From assembly GCF_025370775.1 (NCBI RefSeq), contig NZ_JAMXEX010000004.1, positions 139,441 to 203,440 of the forward strand: a DNA stretch of 64,000 nucleotides. Direction: 5' to 3'. How positions within the stretch are numbered: position 1 is the stretch's first letter; every line of letters starts with the position of its first letter. The DNA comes from Ancylothrix sp. D3o. GTDB taxonomy: Bacteria; Cyanobacteriota; Cyanobacteriia; Cyanobacteriales; Oscillatoriaceae. Shown piece after piece: positions 45,997-55,554 of this stretch. Under the pieces are notes generated by a model. The model was not told the DNA's origin. It saw only the letters and a program-made list of their open reading frames with translations, and searched no databases. Made by a program: the position numbers and the translations under genes.

Positions 45997-46857
45997 CTAA
46001 ACCATCATTAGATCGAGTTCTTCTTCTCTGGCTGTCGGTGTTGGCGGATTGAGGTAGAAGTCTGACAGCAGGCTGAACAATTCCCGATCTGGCGAATCGT
46101 TGGGGACAACGCCTTCGGGACGGGCTAGAATTTGGTCGGCAATGTTTAGGTAGTAGTCGCAAACGCTATTTAGCGAGGGTTCTGTCTCTGCCATCTCAAA
46201 CAAGGTTTTGCCTTTGACACGAGAGACGCGGATATCTTCAATGAGGGGCAATACTTCCAACACCGGCATCGGTACCGATTCAATATATTTATCAATCAAG
46301 TCTCGTTTGCTGGTGCGGTTGCCAATCAGGCCGGCCAGACGCAGCGGGTGAGTACGGGCTTTTTCACGCACGGAAGCGGCAATGCGGTTAGCTGCAAACA
46401 AAGCATCAAAACCATTGTCAGTAACAATCATGCAATAGTCAGCATAATTGAGAGGCGCTGCAAAACCACCGCAAACTACGTCGCCTAAGACATCAAAAAG
46501 GATGACATCATACTCATCAAAAGCGTTTAGTTCTTTGAGCAGTTTTACGGTTTCGCCGACTACATAACCACCACAACCGGCTCCAGCAGGCGGGCCACCG
46601 GCCTCGACACAATCCACGCCACCATAACCTTTATAAATTACATCTTCCGGCCAGACATCCTCATAGTGGTAATCTTTTTCCTGCAAAGTGTCGATGATGG
46701 TGGGAATCAAAAAGCCGGTGAGGGTAAAAGTGCTGTCGTGCTTTGGATCGCAGCCAATTTGTAGAACTTTTTTACCTCGTTTTGCCAACGCCGCAGAAAT
46801 ATTACAGCTTGTTGTAGATTTTCCGATACCGCCTTTTCCGTAAACTGCTAGTTTCAC
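45997..46857 (-). CDS. chlL: Light-independent protochlorophyllide reductase iron-sulfur ATP-binding protein
   Basis: A 286-residue NifH-like homodimer subunit that passes electrons to ChlN-ChlB using ATP. The P-loop is GKGGIGKST (residues 8-15 region), and the cluster ligands are C95 and C129 ([20 protein letters not shown]). The start is GTG at 46857 with AAAGGAG about 11 bases upstream. It leads the leftward run chlL, acidic gene, chlN; the 200-base gap to the acidic gene holds tandem repeats. Almost identical in block structure to all cyanobacterial ChlL proteins. Confidence 0.98.
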   Translation of the reverse strand: MKLAVYGKGGIGKSTTSCNISAALAKRGKKVLQIGCDPKHDSTFTLTGFLIPTIIDTLQEKDYHYEDVWPEDVIYKGYGGVDCVEAGGPPAGAGCGGYVVGETVKLLKELNAFDEYDVILFDVLGDVVCGGFAAPLNYADYCMIVTDNGFDALFAANRIAASVREKARTHPLRLAGLIGNRTSKRDLIDKYIESVPMPVLEVLPLIEDIRVSRVKGKTLFEMAETEPSLNSVCDYYLNIADQILARPEGVVPNDSPDRELFSLLSDFYLNPPTPTAREEELDLMMV

Positions 46858-47350
46858 AGGCTTTTCGCTCCTTTATGCTTGCTTCTAAAATGTAGTCCGC
46901 CCGCACGAGATGCGTTTTCATCTGTGAGGCGAGCAATTTTTATCTCGTTGTAAGCATTATTGACGAAAAAACTTAAAACATAAATGACAACAAGAGCCGT
47001 AAATGAAAGCAAAACGGGATATAACACCTAATTTTAGCTATTTTTAGGTTTTTTGCCTCTGCAAAGCCTGTAAAAGCTTTTGGAAAGGTTTTATGGTAAC
47101 TTTTTATAAAAATGTAAACAAAACACAAAAACGGCCCAAACAACAAAAACGGCCCAAGACAATGCCGGCCGGCCAAATATCCCTAGCCAAAAGCTCCATC
47201 GCAGTTAAACCGATATACAGAAAGGATGCACAGCTATCGAAATTAAAGAAAACCATCAATCGAGAGACGAGAAAACCCCATCAAAGAGCGCTCTAGGACA
47301 AAGGAAATACTTGAGTTGCGAAAGTCTCTCAAGGCAATTATTAAGAATAT
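46858..47350. other. Intergenic region between chlL and the WD40 kinase gene
   Basis: About 490 bases. The part next to chlL is its leader and promoter zone. A direct repeat ACAAAAACGGCCCAA occurs twice near 47124-47157. Reading frames here are short and lack ribosome sites. No RNA gene was recognised. Confidence 0.5.
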
Positions 47351-49285
47351 TCAAGTTTTAACCGAACTAACGGGCGCTACACCCCAAATCCTTATAGAAC
47401 CATCATCCCCAGCACTGGCCAGCATCGGTATTTTTCGGCCACAAAAAGCCACTGCATACACCGGCCCGGAATGACCGCTGAGAGTATGTACGCATCGGGG
47501 ATGCTGAAGATCCCAAAGCTTGATCGTGCCATCCTTACTGCCACTGGCTAACATTTGGCTATCGGAACTAAATCTAATTGAGTATATATAACAAGTGTGG
47601 CCGGAAAGAGTTGCTATGGATTTAGCTTTTCCCCCCGGCTGGACTAAACATAGTGAGATTTTGGTATCCCAACTGCCGCTGGCGACGAGTTGACGATTGG
47701 GACTAAATGCTACAGAACGTACCCAGTTAGTATGCTCTGTGAGAGTGTCTGTGAGAGAAGGCAAGCCAGAGGAGATTTGCCAGAGTTTGAGGGTGCGGTC
47801 ATCGCTGCCGGTGGCGAGAAGTGTTCCATCGGAACTGATATCGAGACTGCGAACGCAACCAGCAGTGTTGAGGCTGTAAAGGGGGGTGCCGGTGTTTAAT
47901 TCCCAAATTTTGATGGTTTTGTCGCGGCTACTGCTGATCAGATGTTGGTTGTTTGGGGTAATGGCAAGGGAGTGGATATAGTTGCTGTGTCCTTTGAGGG
48001 TGTGGATGAGTTTGCCGGTGCCGGTGTGCCATAGTTTGATGGTGCGATCCCAACTGCCGGAGGCGAGGGTATAGCCGTCGGAGGAGATGGCGAGACAATT
48101 TACATAGCCTTGGTGTCCTCTGAGGGTGTGGAGGAGTTGGCCGGTTTTGAAGTTCCAAATTTTGACGGTTTGATCCCAACTGGCGGAGGCGAGGATGTAG
48201 GATTGGGGGCTAATGACGATGGCGTTGACTTCGTTGCTGTGGCCGGTGAGAATTTGCAGACATTGCCAAGTGGGGGAGGTTTTGAGGTTTTTGTTAATAA
48301 AATGGGGTGAGGTTTTTTGGCTGGTGTTTTTGCTAAAGGCTGGCTGGGTGCCGGTAACTCTAATGGGGGCCGGTATGTTATGAAGGTCGTTGAGAATTTC
48401 TGCGGCTTCTTGATAGCGTTCTTTGAGGCTATCTTGGAGCATTTTTTCTAAGATTTTGGTTAAGTGGTGGCTGATTTTTTCGCCTTTTTTGTTTAAATAA
48501 TCTTGCCAGTTCCACCGGCCTTGCATGGGGTCATAAAGTTCTTCGAGGGAGTGGCCGGTGAGTAGTTGAATGCAGGTTACTCCCAGGCTATAAAGGTCGC
48601 TGGCGGGGTAGGCTTTGCCGCCGCGTAGTTGTTCGATGGGTGCGTAGCCTTCTGTGCCAACAAATGAGCCGGTGTTTGTTAAGTTGTTGGGGCTGATTTC
48701 TTTGCAGATACCAAAGTCAATTAAAATTAAATCTCCTCTGGAGAGGGTGGAGGTTTTTTGCAAGGAGGTTCTGCGTAAAATATTGGCGGGTTTGATGTCG
48801 CGGTGGATGACGTTGTTTTCGTGGATGAATTGTAAGACCGGCAGTAAATCTGTTAAAAATAGCTCTATTTGTTCGGGGTTGTAGGTAAAATTTGATTGTT
48901 GGCTTAGGTCTTGACCTTCGATGAGTTCTTGGACAAGATAAAGTTGCCTGTTTTCTTCAAAAAAGGCAAGCATTGTGGGTATTTGCGGGTGGTTTCCCAG
49001 GTGAAATAGTTGTCTGGCTTCTCGCTTAAACAACCGAGTGGCTTTTGCCATTGTTTCGGGGTTGTTTTGGATGTGGGGGCTGGGGGATAGTTGTTTGATG
49101 AGACAGTCTGTGTTTAGCCGGTGGGTGTCTTTTGCCAAGAAGGTTTTGCCCATTCCGCCGGCTCCGATGGGTTTGATTGCTTGGTATCTGTCTTTTAAGA
49201 GCAGTTTTGAGCCGCAATTTTGGCAGTAGTTTGTGTGGGGGGGGTTGGCCGGTTTAGGGCAGTTTGAAGTGAGGCAATAACTCAT
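47351..49285 (-). CDS. Serine/threonine protein kinase with WD40 propeller
   Basis: A 644-residue eukaryotic-type kinase. An N-terminal four-cysteine motif (C4, C9, C21, C24) is the zinc-ribbon-like element of cyanobacterial kinases. The kinase domain (~34-300) has GAGGMGKTFLAKD, K64, HRDIKPANIL (161-170) and the DFG motif (190-192). A linker leads to seven WD40 repeats (~345-640), each ending near a WD-type pair such as KIWNF, KLWHT or KLWDL, forming one propeller for partner binding. No membrane helix. It probably phosphorylates a substrate brought by the propeller. It is a single gene divergent from the lipoprotein gene. Confidence 0.95.
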   Translation of the reverse strand: MSYCLTSNCPKPANPPHTNYCQNCGSKLLLKDRYQAIKPIGAGGMGKTFLAKDTHRLNTDCLIKQLSPSPHIQNNPETMAKATRLFKREARQLFHLGNHPQIPTMLAFFEENRQLYLVQELIEGQDLSQQSNFTYNPEQIELFLTDLLPVLQFIHENNVIHRDIKPANILRRTSLQKTSTLSRGDLILIDFGICKEISPNNLTNTGSFVGTEGYAPIEQLRGGKAYPASDLYSLGVTCIQLLTGHSLEELYDPMQGRWNWQDYLNKKGEKISHHLTKILEKMLQDSLKERYQEAAEILNDLHNIPAPIRVTGTQPAFSKNTSQKTSPHFINKNLKTSPTWQCLQILTGHSNEVNAIVISPQSYILASASWDQTVKIWNFKTGQLLHTLRGHQGYVNCLAISSDGYTLASGSWDRTIKLWHTGTGKLIHTLKGHSNYIHSLAITPNNQHLISSSRDKTIKIWELNTGTPLYSLNTAGCVRSLDISSDGTLLATGSDDRTLKLWQISSGLPSLTDTLTEHTNWVRSVAFSPNRQLVASGSWDTKISLCLVQPGGKAKSIATLSGHTCYIYSIRFSSDSQMLASGSKDGTIKLWDLQHPRCVHTLSGHSGPVYAVAFCGRKIPMLASAGDDGSIRIWGVAPVSSVKT

Positions 49286-49510
49286 AGGAAAAGGCGGTTA
49301 TTGGCTGTGGTTTTTTTATGATAGCGTTTAGTTTTTTTTGTTGAGTGGGTTGGAAACTTGGTAGAGGGCGTTTAAAAAAAGGCTTCTCATACTTTAGGCT
49401 GAGAAAGATGGCCGTTTTGCAAAATCCACTACTTTTTTTAGGTTTTTGAAGGAAGCGCTAAATAAATATTAAAGCAAAATGGTAAAATAAGGAAAATTTG
49501 TTTTTTAACT

Positions 49511-50062
49511 ATGAAGCGAATTGTATATTTTTGTTTGGCAGTGATGGCTGTTATGCTTGTTTCTTGTACATCCTTAGAGCAGGGAAATTTTTGGGGTTCG
49601 GGGAGTAATAAAGAGCCGGAAATAGCTTTAAAGCCGGTTGTGGTTGATGCGGCAAAGGTTGTAACGGGTCAAACAATTTATGTGCCGATTTATTCCCATA
49701 TTTATTTTGAGAATAATAAAAGTTCTTTGGATTTAACCGCTACGCTGAGTATTCGCAATACCGATCTGGATAATTCTATCATTCTAACGGCAGTGCGGTA
49801 TTACGATACCAACGGTAATTTAGTGAGAGAATATCTGAAAGAGCCTTCAGAACTGAGGGCTTTAGCTTCTCTGGCTTTTGTTGTGGAAAGAACCGACTCT
49901 AGCGGTGGTTCCGGCGCGAATTTTATTGTGGAATGGGTGGGGGAAAAACAAGTTTCTGAGCCTGTAGTTGAGGCGGTGATGCTCAGTGCTGAAAGTGCTC
50001 AGGGAATTTCTTTTATTAGCGGAGGTAGAGTGATAAAAAATCGGACGGCCAATAATAAATAA
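49511..50062 (+). CDS. DUF3124 lipoprotein
   Basis: A 183-residue lipoprotein: basic N-terminus, hydrophobic core and lipobox LVSC with C19 as anchor. The C-terminal domain (VVTGQTIYVPIYSHIYFENNKSSLDLTATLSIRNTDLDNSIILTAVRYYDTNGNLVREYLKEP) matches DUF3124, a small beta-rich domain of unknown function. The SGGSGANFIVEWVG stretch is a typical part. It stands alone between the divergent WD40 kinase gene and a converging envelope gene cluster. Confidence 0.88.
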   Translation: MKRIVYFCLAVMAVMLVSCTSLEQGNFWGSGSNKEPEIALKPVVVDAAKVVTGQTIYVPIYSHIYFENNKSSLDLTATLSIRNTDLDNSIILTAVRYYDTNGNLVREYLKEPSELRALASLAFVVERTDSSGGSGANFIVEWVGEKQVSEPVVEAVMLSAESAQGISFISGGRVIKNRTANNK

Positions 50063-50094
50063 TTTTATGTTCTATGATCATTTTAGAAAGGCTT

Positions 50095-51879
50095 TTAGGA
50101 AGATTGCAAAATACATTCGGCATCCAACATAACATAACCATCTTTTTGCCAAGCCGCACAATCTTTTTGCAGTTTTAACAGCGCCGGCACCTTTCCTAAT
50201 TCAATAGTTTTTAAGGCTTCTGTGGCTGCCGGTTGATATTGTTGGATGAATTTATTTTCGGTTTCTTTGGCTGTAAATGAAAGCGGATCTAGCAACCAGA
50301 AATCTACATCATTCTTGGTAATAAAATTTTTAACTTCTGCTAAATCTAAGCTATATTGGGCTTGAATTAAATCTTGGTATTTTTGTCGAAGTCTGGTATA
50401 ATATCCAATATGGTAAGGATTGGCGTATTCTTGCCCTACTAAAATTGAACGCCGGCCAAATATAGGTAAATTGTTGACTTCATTGGCGAGAGAAACTATT
50501 AAAGTATCTTTGGGTTGCTTTTTGGTAAATTCATAAAGTGTCGGCAACCTCCCCACCACATAGCCGGTTTTTGGGAAGGCTTTTTGCCAAAACAAATTTG
50601 GATAAAAAATCACGAGAGAGGCAAATATCAAGAACCCACAACTTAAACAAACGAGAGAAAGCCTCTTTTTTTTGTGATTTTGCTGTTCAATTTTGCCTTG
50701 TAGCCAGCGGAAAATTGTCCTGAATATAATTGTGAGAGAAATTGCCCCTGCAATTGACATAACCATTGGCAAAGTGTGGAGAGTATAGCGGCTGGGGAGA
50801 TATAATTTAAATAGCAAAGCATGAGAGAGAAAAAAGCAACCAAGGGACACAAAAACTAATTCGGCTAAAATACGAATATTGCTGCGAATTTTCTTCACCA
50901 TTGGAAAGCGCCGCCGAAAACGTAATAATAAGGGCAGCAGAAAAGCTAGACTAATAATTGGGGGATTTAAAGATAAGCGAATTCCACTATGTTGTCCTTG
51001 AAACCAAAATTTTAAAGGCTGAGAATCATCAAAAAAGGGTATTCTGCCTTTGGGTAAAAATTCCGGCCAATTTCTGGCCTCATTGGCTGTAATAGTTGGG
51101 CCATATTCTGACTGATTCAAGGCATAGGGAAGTAAGACGATGAAGGCGATTGTAAGAGCGGTTAATATGCCCCCATAACCCCTTAAAAATGGGGGGAATA
51201 TGCCCTCTTCAACGCTTAAAATGCGGGGGGAGACTTGACGGGAGTTTTTGATAGTTATAATCGCTTTTATTGCCAAACGTCCGATTAAAAGCCCTGCACA
51301 CAAGAACACCCCTAGGGGGTAAAATAATCCCATTAAACCGATGCAAATACAAACCGGCAGCCAAGCACCGCGTAGGAGATAATATAAAAAGGCTAATAAA
51401 AGGGGTGAAATAAAGGATCGTGGGGTGGCGGAAACAAGATCATCTCTTAACCACAAGGTTTGATTAAATAATAAAGAACTCAGAAAGGCTGTCACCGGCA
51501 CCGGCAATAGTTCTAGGGTGACAAAAAAACAATATGTGGTGGTGATTAAGCCTAAAATAAGAGGTAAAATTTTGCTAAAAAGTAAGGGAGGGATGCGACA
51601 AATTGACATCAAATGATAAAGCGCTGCATAGCCGGCCGGTGTGACTGATTGGAAATAATTTGCGATCCAATCTCTGGGGAGTAAACTGGGGTCAGAAAAA
51701 CGCTGCATCCAAAATACATAAACCCGTGCATCATCTTGAACTACATACTCGCTGCTGAAGGCTTGTTGTAGGGCTATACCGGCATAAATAGCGGTAAATA
51801 TCAAGCTTAAAAGCAGCCAGAAAATTACTTGTTTTTTTCGATTGATTTGGTTAAAATAATGAGTAAAAGAAGTCATCAT
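50095..51879 (-). CDS. Multi-pass membrane protein, GT-C-like
   Basis: A 594-residue membrane protein with about 11-13 predicted helices. The first loop (SSEYVVQDDARVYVFWMQRFSDPSLLPRDWIANYFQSVTP) has an acidic DD pair as in GT-C glycosyltransferases that use lipid-linked sugars, and a cytoplasmic or lumenal C-terminal domain follows (~430-594). I do not recognise a named family. It is the last gene of a leftward cluster with a DUF2079 protein, a GT2 glycosyltransferase and a polysaccharide deacetylase, so a role in envelope glycan or lipid-sugar assembly is likely. Two adjacent ATGs can start it. Confidence 0.8.
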   Translation of the reverse strand: MMTSFTHYFNQINRKKQVIFWLLLSLIFTAIYAGIALQQAFSSEYVVQDDARVYVFWMQRFSDPSLLPRDWIANYFQSVTPAGYAALYHLMSICRIPPLLFSKILPLILGLITTTYCFFVTLELLPVPVTAFLSSLLFNQTLWLRDDLVSATPRSFISPLLLAFLYYLLRGAWLPVCICIGLMGLFYPLGVFLCAGLLIGRLAIKAIITIKNSRQVSPRILSVEEGIFPPFLRGYGGILTALTIAFIVLLPYALNQSEYGPTITANEARNWPEFLPKGRIPFFDDSQPLKFWFQGQHSGIRLSLNPPIISLAFLLPLLLRFRRRFPMVKKIRSNIRILAELVFVSLGCFFLSHALLFKLYLPSRYTLHTLPMVMSIAGAISLTIIFRTIFRWLQGKIEQQNHKKKRLSLVCLSCGFLIFASLVIFYPNLFWQKAFPKTGYVVGRLPTLYEFTKKQPKDTLIVSLANEVNNLPIFGRRSILVGQEYANPYHIGYYTRLRQKYQDLIQAQYSLDLAEVKNFITKNDVDFWLLDPLSFTAKETENKFIQQYQPAATEALKTIELGKVPALLKLQKDCAAWQKDGYVMLDAECILQSS

Positions 51880-51911
51880 TTATTAGGTGATAGGTGAGCC
51901 GGTGGGCATAG

Positions 51912-52685
51912 CTACTGTTTAAATTGGCGTTGAAATTCTCCAAACTCGATAAACTCGCCTTGGGTTTTTAACCAAGTTAAATACCGTTCTAACCGGCTCA
52001 GCATTGCTTCTCCATCAAGCCTTTTTACATAAGCCGGTAATTGATATTCCCCAATACTAGCAAACTCCCAAGGATGGTAATACAAGCTTAAATAACGGTC
52101 GTTATTTAAAGTGAATTTTGAAGCAAACTTTATCAAAAATAACGGAAAGTTTTTAAAACTTAACCAAAACAGCGGAAACCTAATTAGGGGAGTAACTGAA
52201 ACCGGAATATTGAGCAACGTATTAGAATAATAAGCAGTGCGTGGTTTAAAAAAATTATTATATCTGCCGGGGAGATAAGTAGGATTCATAGAAGAATTAT
52301 ATTTATATCCCGCTTCTTCAATATAACAATCCTCCAAAAATTTTAAACGAGCCATACGGAAACCAGAGATTTGTTGGCCGGTGAGTTCTGATAACACTTT
52401 TCGGGATTTTTTTAAATCTTCCGTCTCAAAAGAACCATGATAAAAACCATGAGAAGCGATTTCATATTTTTCTGCCATTTTTATCACCAAAGAAGGATAA
52501 GTCATGGCGAAATTAGCCGTCATAAAAAACGTCGCCTTAATATCCAATTTTTCTAAAAGAACCAAAACTGCTTTTAATCCTTCTAAAGAAACTTCAAATT
52601 TCGCCCGCTCTTCAATTTTTTGGCCGTATTCTTCAGGAATGTCAAACTCCTCGACATCGAAACTCAACAAAATTGACTTATTCAT
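51912..52685 (-). CDS. Polysaccharide deacetylase family protein
   Basis: A 257-residue NodB-type deacetylase. The ATG at 52685 overlaps the GT2 stop by 8 bases and is preferred over an upstream start. The catalytic base and metal aspartate are in ILLSFDVEEFDIPEE, the metal histidines in IASHGFYHGSFE, and the C-terminal LYYHPWEF histidine is typical of this group. It should remove acetyl groups from an N-acetylated sugar of a polysaccharide or lipid-linked sugar. It lacks a signal peptide, so it probably acts in the cytoplasm on a lipid-linked substrate, matching its GT2 neighbour. Confidence 0.92.
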   Translation of the reverse strand: MNKSILLSFDVEEFDIPEEYGQKIEERAKFEVSLEGLKAVLVLLEKLDIKATFFMTANFAMTYPSLVIKMAEKYEIASHGFYHGSFETEDLKKSRKVLSELTGQQISGFRMARLKFLEDCYIEEAGYKYNSSMNPTYLPGRYNNFFKPRTAYYSNTLLNIPVSVTPLIRFPLFWLSFKNFPLFLIKFASKFTLNNDRYLSLYYHPWEFASIGEYQLPAYVKRLDGEAMLSRLERYLTWLKTQGEFIEFGEFQRQFKQ

Positions 52686-53409
52686 AGCGTTTTTTCCAAT
52701 CATTAAGCCGAATTTGCAGTAAATTATAAAACATCAAAAGCGAATCTTTTATTAAGTTTACCTTAGATTTTTTCAAAAGGTGACTTTCCGACACTTTGGC
52801 AGGAATTTCTCCAATTTGATAACCATATTTGCGGGCAAGATAAATTAATTCTACATCAAAAGAAAAGCCCGTCATCACTTGTTTTTGAAACAACTGTTTG
52901 GCCACCGGCAACCGAAATCCTTTTAATCCCGCCTGCATATCCGTAAACTCCAAATCAAGAATTTTCCGAGAAAGCAAATTAAAAACTTTTCCAGAAAATT
53001 TTCGCATAAAACTTTGATATTTAACAGCCACATCATCTAAATGACGCGAACCCATCACCACATCAAAACCCTCTAGTTTTTCAGCCAAACGATGAAGATG
53101 ATCTAAAGAATAAGCCAAATCAGCATCAATAAAACAAACATAATCCCCTGTGGAATATTTTACACCGTAGCGCACCGCATAGCCTTTCCCGCAATTATTT
53201 TCATAAGAAACTAAGCTGATTTGGCCTTCAAATCCCACCGTATCAATTTTGTGTTTGATAATTTTTTTAGTTGCATCGAGCGACCCATCATCAACAAAAA
53301 TAAAATGATATTCTGGATGTATCCAACAGAATTTGGCAACCTCATCAAAGGTTCTTTCAATACATTTCGCCTCATTGTAAACGGGCACAATCACAGATAC
53401 AGTCTTCAT
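52678..53409 (-). CDS. Family 2 glycosyltransferase (DPM1/DPG-like)
   Basis: A 243-residue GT-A enzyme resembling dolichol- or polyprenyl-phosphate sugar transferases. It begins SVIVPVYNEAKCIERTFDEV, has HFIFVDDGSLDATKKII, the DxD-type VCFIDADLAYS metal site, the GSRHLDD motif and FTDMQAGLKGFR. A C-terminal membrane-anchoring part is short, so it is a soluble or peripheral enzyme. It should charge polyprenyl phosphate with a hexose; the sugar would then be modified by the overlapping deacetylase gene and flipped or used by the multi-pass neighbours. The start is 15 bases after the DUF2079 stop region. Confidence 0.93.
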   Translation of the reverse strand: MKTVSVIVPVYNEAKCIERTFDEVAKFCWIHPEYHFIFVDDGSLDATKKIIKHKIDTVGFEGQISLVSYENNCGKGYAVRYGVKYSTGDYVCFIDADLAYSLDHLHRLAEKLEGFDVVMGSRHLDDVAVKYQSFMRKFSGKVFNLLSRKILDLEFTDMQAGLKGFRLPVAKQLFQKQVMTGFSFDVELIYLARKYGYQIGEIPAKVSESHLLKKSKVNLIKDSLLMFYNLLQIRLNDWKKRYE

Positions 53410-53423
53410 TTTATTACACTAAT

Positions 53424-55250
53424 CTAAGCAAAACGTTGAAACACTGAGCGTAATTCTTCGCGTAACTTTAACCATCCAGATAGAGCATCAGGATTAGAAA
53501 CAGTACCCTTTTTCAGCAAAACAATATCATCGGTAAATTTAATAATTCCATAGCTTTTGTTCGCTAAAACTCTGTCAACTATCGGCCCCATTTCTCCCAA
53601 CCGGCCTCGATCTAAAGGTGCCGCTAATTTTGGCTGTTTCAGTTGCCAAAAATCCACCAGTGCATATTCAATATCCACCGGCATTCCCTCCTCATTTTTA
53701 ACCTGTAAAAAAGGTATCCGTACAATTTCACGACGCCTAGAAAGATGAGGAACGCCATCACCAGTCGTCGCCACACTTGCATCAGGAGGAATTAATTGCA
53801 TCACCTTTTGTAATTGTGCAGAATGTTCCCACCTTTGATTTAAAGGCATATAAACCAAAGGCTGAATAGAAAACGGTACCATAAAATATAAAGAACGGTG
53901 CGGGTTAGAAGTAACCGTAAAAAACATCGATAAAATAATACAACCCACCCACAAACGACGGAACCGAGGCGTTAAACTTTTTGGATTTTTCTGCGTTAAT
54001 ATTTTTTGCCGTTGGGTTTTCCAAAAATTCCAACAATTGCGAATAAATTGCCTATCAAACTTTTTCACCGGCAACTTAAACTCACTTTGCCTTGCCCACC
54101 ATAAAATCGCCCCGTAAAACAACCCAGGAACCACAGTTAAAGTATAGCGAGTATTAATCGAAAGAGCATACTTATTGCCCACTTGTAAAACCAAAACCAT
54201 TAAAGGAAAAATTGACATCAGCCAAGCAGCCGGGGAAACAGCCGGAATAAAGCCCAATGGCAACCCCAATCCCAAAACATATCTTACTTGCTGATCAAAC
54301 TTCACAAAAATTGCCTGCAACATTAAATGAGGCTGAGTGATAATTGCCCAAAGCAACTCTAACGTAGAAGGATCTTCACTTTTAATAAACTTTTTAAAAT
54401 ACGTCCCCAAATACAAACGCGAATTATCATCTGAAAACAGAGGCATCAAAAGATTTGTTACCGCCACAACATAACTAAAACTAACAAAACATAAAAACAA
54501 ACCCGTCACCGGATAACGGCGGCTCAACAACAAATAAAACCCTATTCCAAAAAGTGTAATTCCTGCATCTTCTCGCACCATTAAAAGCAGACCAGCCAGC
54601 AACCAAAACACCCACCACCATTCTTTTTCCATCGCCAAAAGCAAACCGAAAACAAACAGAGGAATCTGACATTGTTCGTAAAAATTATCAACCGCCGGCC
54701 CAATAACAGGATTAGCCCCATAAAAACTAGCAGAAATCCAAAATGATAAACGATCCGGTAAATAACACCGTGCCAAAAAATATAAAACCACCCCCGCCGC
54801 CGTTAACAAACCCACCTGCAAAACAATCAAAGTCAAAGGAGAAGGAAACAAAGCATACAAAGGCATCCACAACAACAAACTTAAAACAAAATGTTGCCCC
54901 AAATGAACATAACTAACCGAGGGAAGTTGACCCTGCACCAAAGAAGCGTTAGAATTATTAGAAGAAAGCGAACCCTGAAACAAATGCCCGTGCGTACTAT
55001 TCCAAAAAAGCTGATTAAACAACCCGTGATCAAAGGAAGTATAAAAACTATAATAACGGTGCAGTGCCAGACCAAAAGTAACAGCAAAAAAAACTCCAGC
55101 CAAGATAAGAACCTTGCCTAAACCAAGTTGATTTTGCCACAAACCCCTAAAAGGTTTGAAAGATAAATATTGTTTCATTGCCAGAGGGGATAAAGTTTTA
55201 GATTTAACCGCGTCTTGACGCAGATATCGGAGTGGGATGGTTTTATTCAT
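53424..55250 (-). CDS. DUF2079 multi-pass membrane protein
   Basis: A 608-residue membrane protein of the DUF2079 family, with about ten helices. Hallmarks are the first-loop HRYYSFYTSFDHGLFNQLFWNSTHGHLF and the middle VREDAGITLFGIGFYLLLSRR. The fold resembles GT-C glycosyltransferases, and D in SFDHGLFNQ may be the catalytic acid. The C-terminal soluble domain (~450-608) includes DASVATTGDGVPHLSRR. It is the first gene of a four-gene leftward cluster for an unidentified envelope glycan or glycolipid. A start at residue 25 is also possible. Confidence 0.9.
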   Translation of the reverse strand: MNKTIPLRYLRQDAVKSKTLSPLAMKQYLSFKPFRGLWQNQLGLGKVLILAGVFFAVTFGLALHRYYSFYTSFDHGLFNQLFWNSTHGHLFQGSLSSNNSNASLVQGQLPSVSYVHLGQHFVLSLLLWMPLYALFPSPLTLIVLQVGLLTAAGVVLYFLARCYLPDRLSFWISASFYGANPVIGPAVDNFYEQCQIPLFVFGLLLAMEKEWWWVFWLLAGLLLMVREDAGITLFGIGFYLLLSRRYPVTGLFLCFVSFSYVVAVTNLLMPLFSDDNSRLYLGTYFKKFIKSEDPSTLELLWAIITQPHLMLQAIFVKFDQQVRYVLGLGLPLGFIPAVSPAAWLMSIFPLMVLVLQVGNKYALSINTRYTLTVVPGLFYGAILWWARQSEFKLPVKKFDRQFIRNCWNFWKTQRQKILTQKNPKSLTPRFRRLWVGCIILSMFFTVTSNPHRSLYFMVPFSIQPLVYMPLNQRWEHSAQLQKVMQLIPPDASVATTGDGVPHLSRRREIVRIPFLQVKNEEGMPVDIEYALVDFWQLKQPKLAAPLDRGRLGEMGPIVDRVLANKSYGIIKFTDDIVLLKKGTVSNPDALSGWLKLREELRSVFQRFA

Positions 55251-55554
55251 ACACCAAAAAGGGCTACTTTGATCACTCCATACCTACTTTTTTCTCCCAC
55301 CAGGAGACTTTGCCCTGATAACCCCCCTTTCACTACTAGCCAAGTGGCGCGTCATCCCACCACAGACTCAACAATTTTAAACCCAGCGCAGCCCCAGGAC
55401 GGGCAATCCCGCAACATAATTCGCAAACACCGATCTAGCAAAAATCCTCAACCTCCCTACAATAAAAACAGCAGGCGATTCTCACAGAAAACGAGAAATC
55501 TCCTCTAAATTGCACTTTTATTTCATACAAATAACAATCAGGACAAAAAAGCCT
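55251..55554. other. Divergent region between DUF2079 and clpB genes
   Basis: About 300 bases with no credible gene. The part next to clpB is its leader; a CIRCE-type heat-shock element was looked for and not found. The frame open from 55510 includes 45 bases before the chosen clpB start. Confidence 0.5.

Noticed and set aside
46973-47176. 67-codon frame upstream of chlL
   Set aside because: No ribosome site and composition of low-complexity intergenic DNA.
55251-55554. CIRCE heat-shock operator upstream of clpB
   Set aside because: No inverted repeat of the TTAGCACTC-N9-GAGTGCTAA type is visible.
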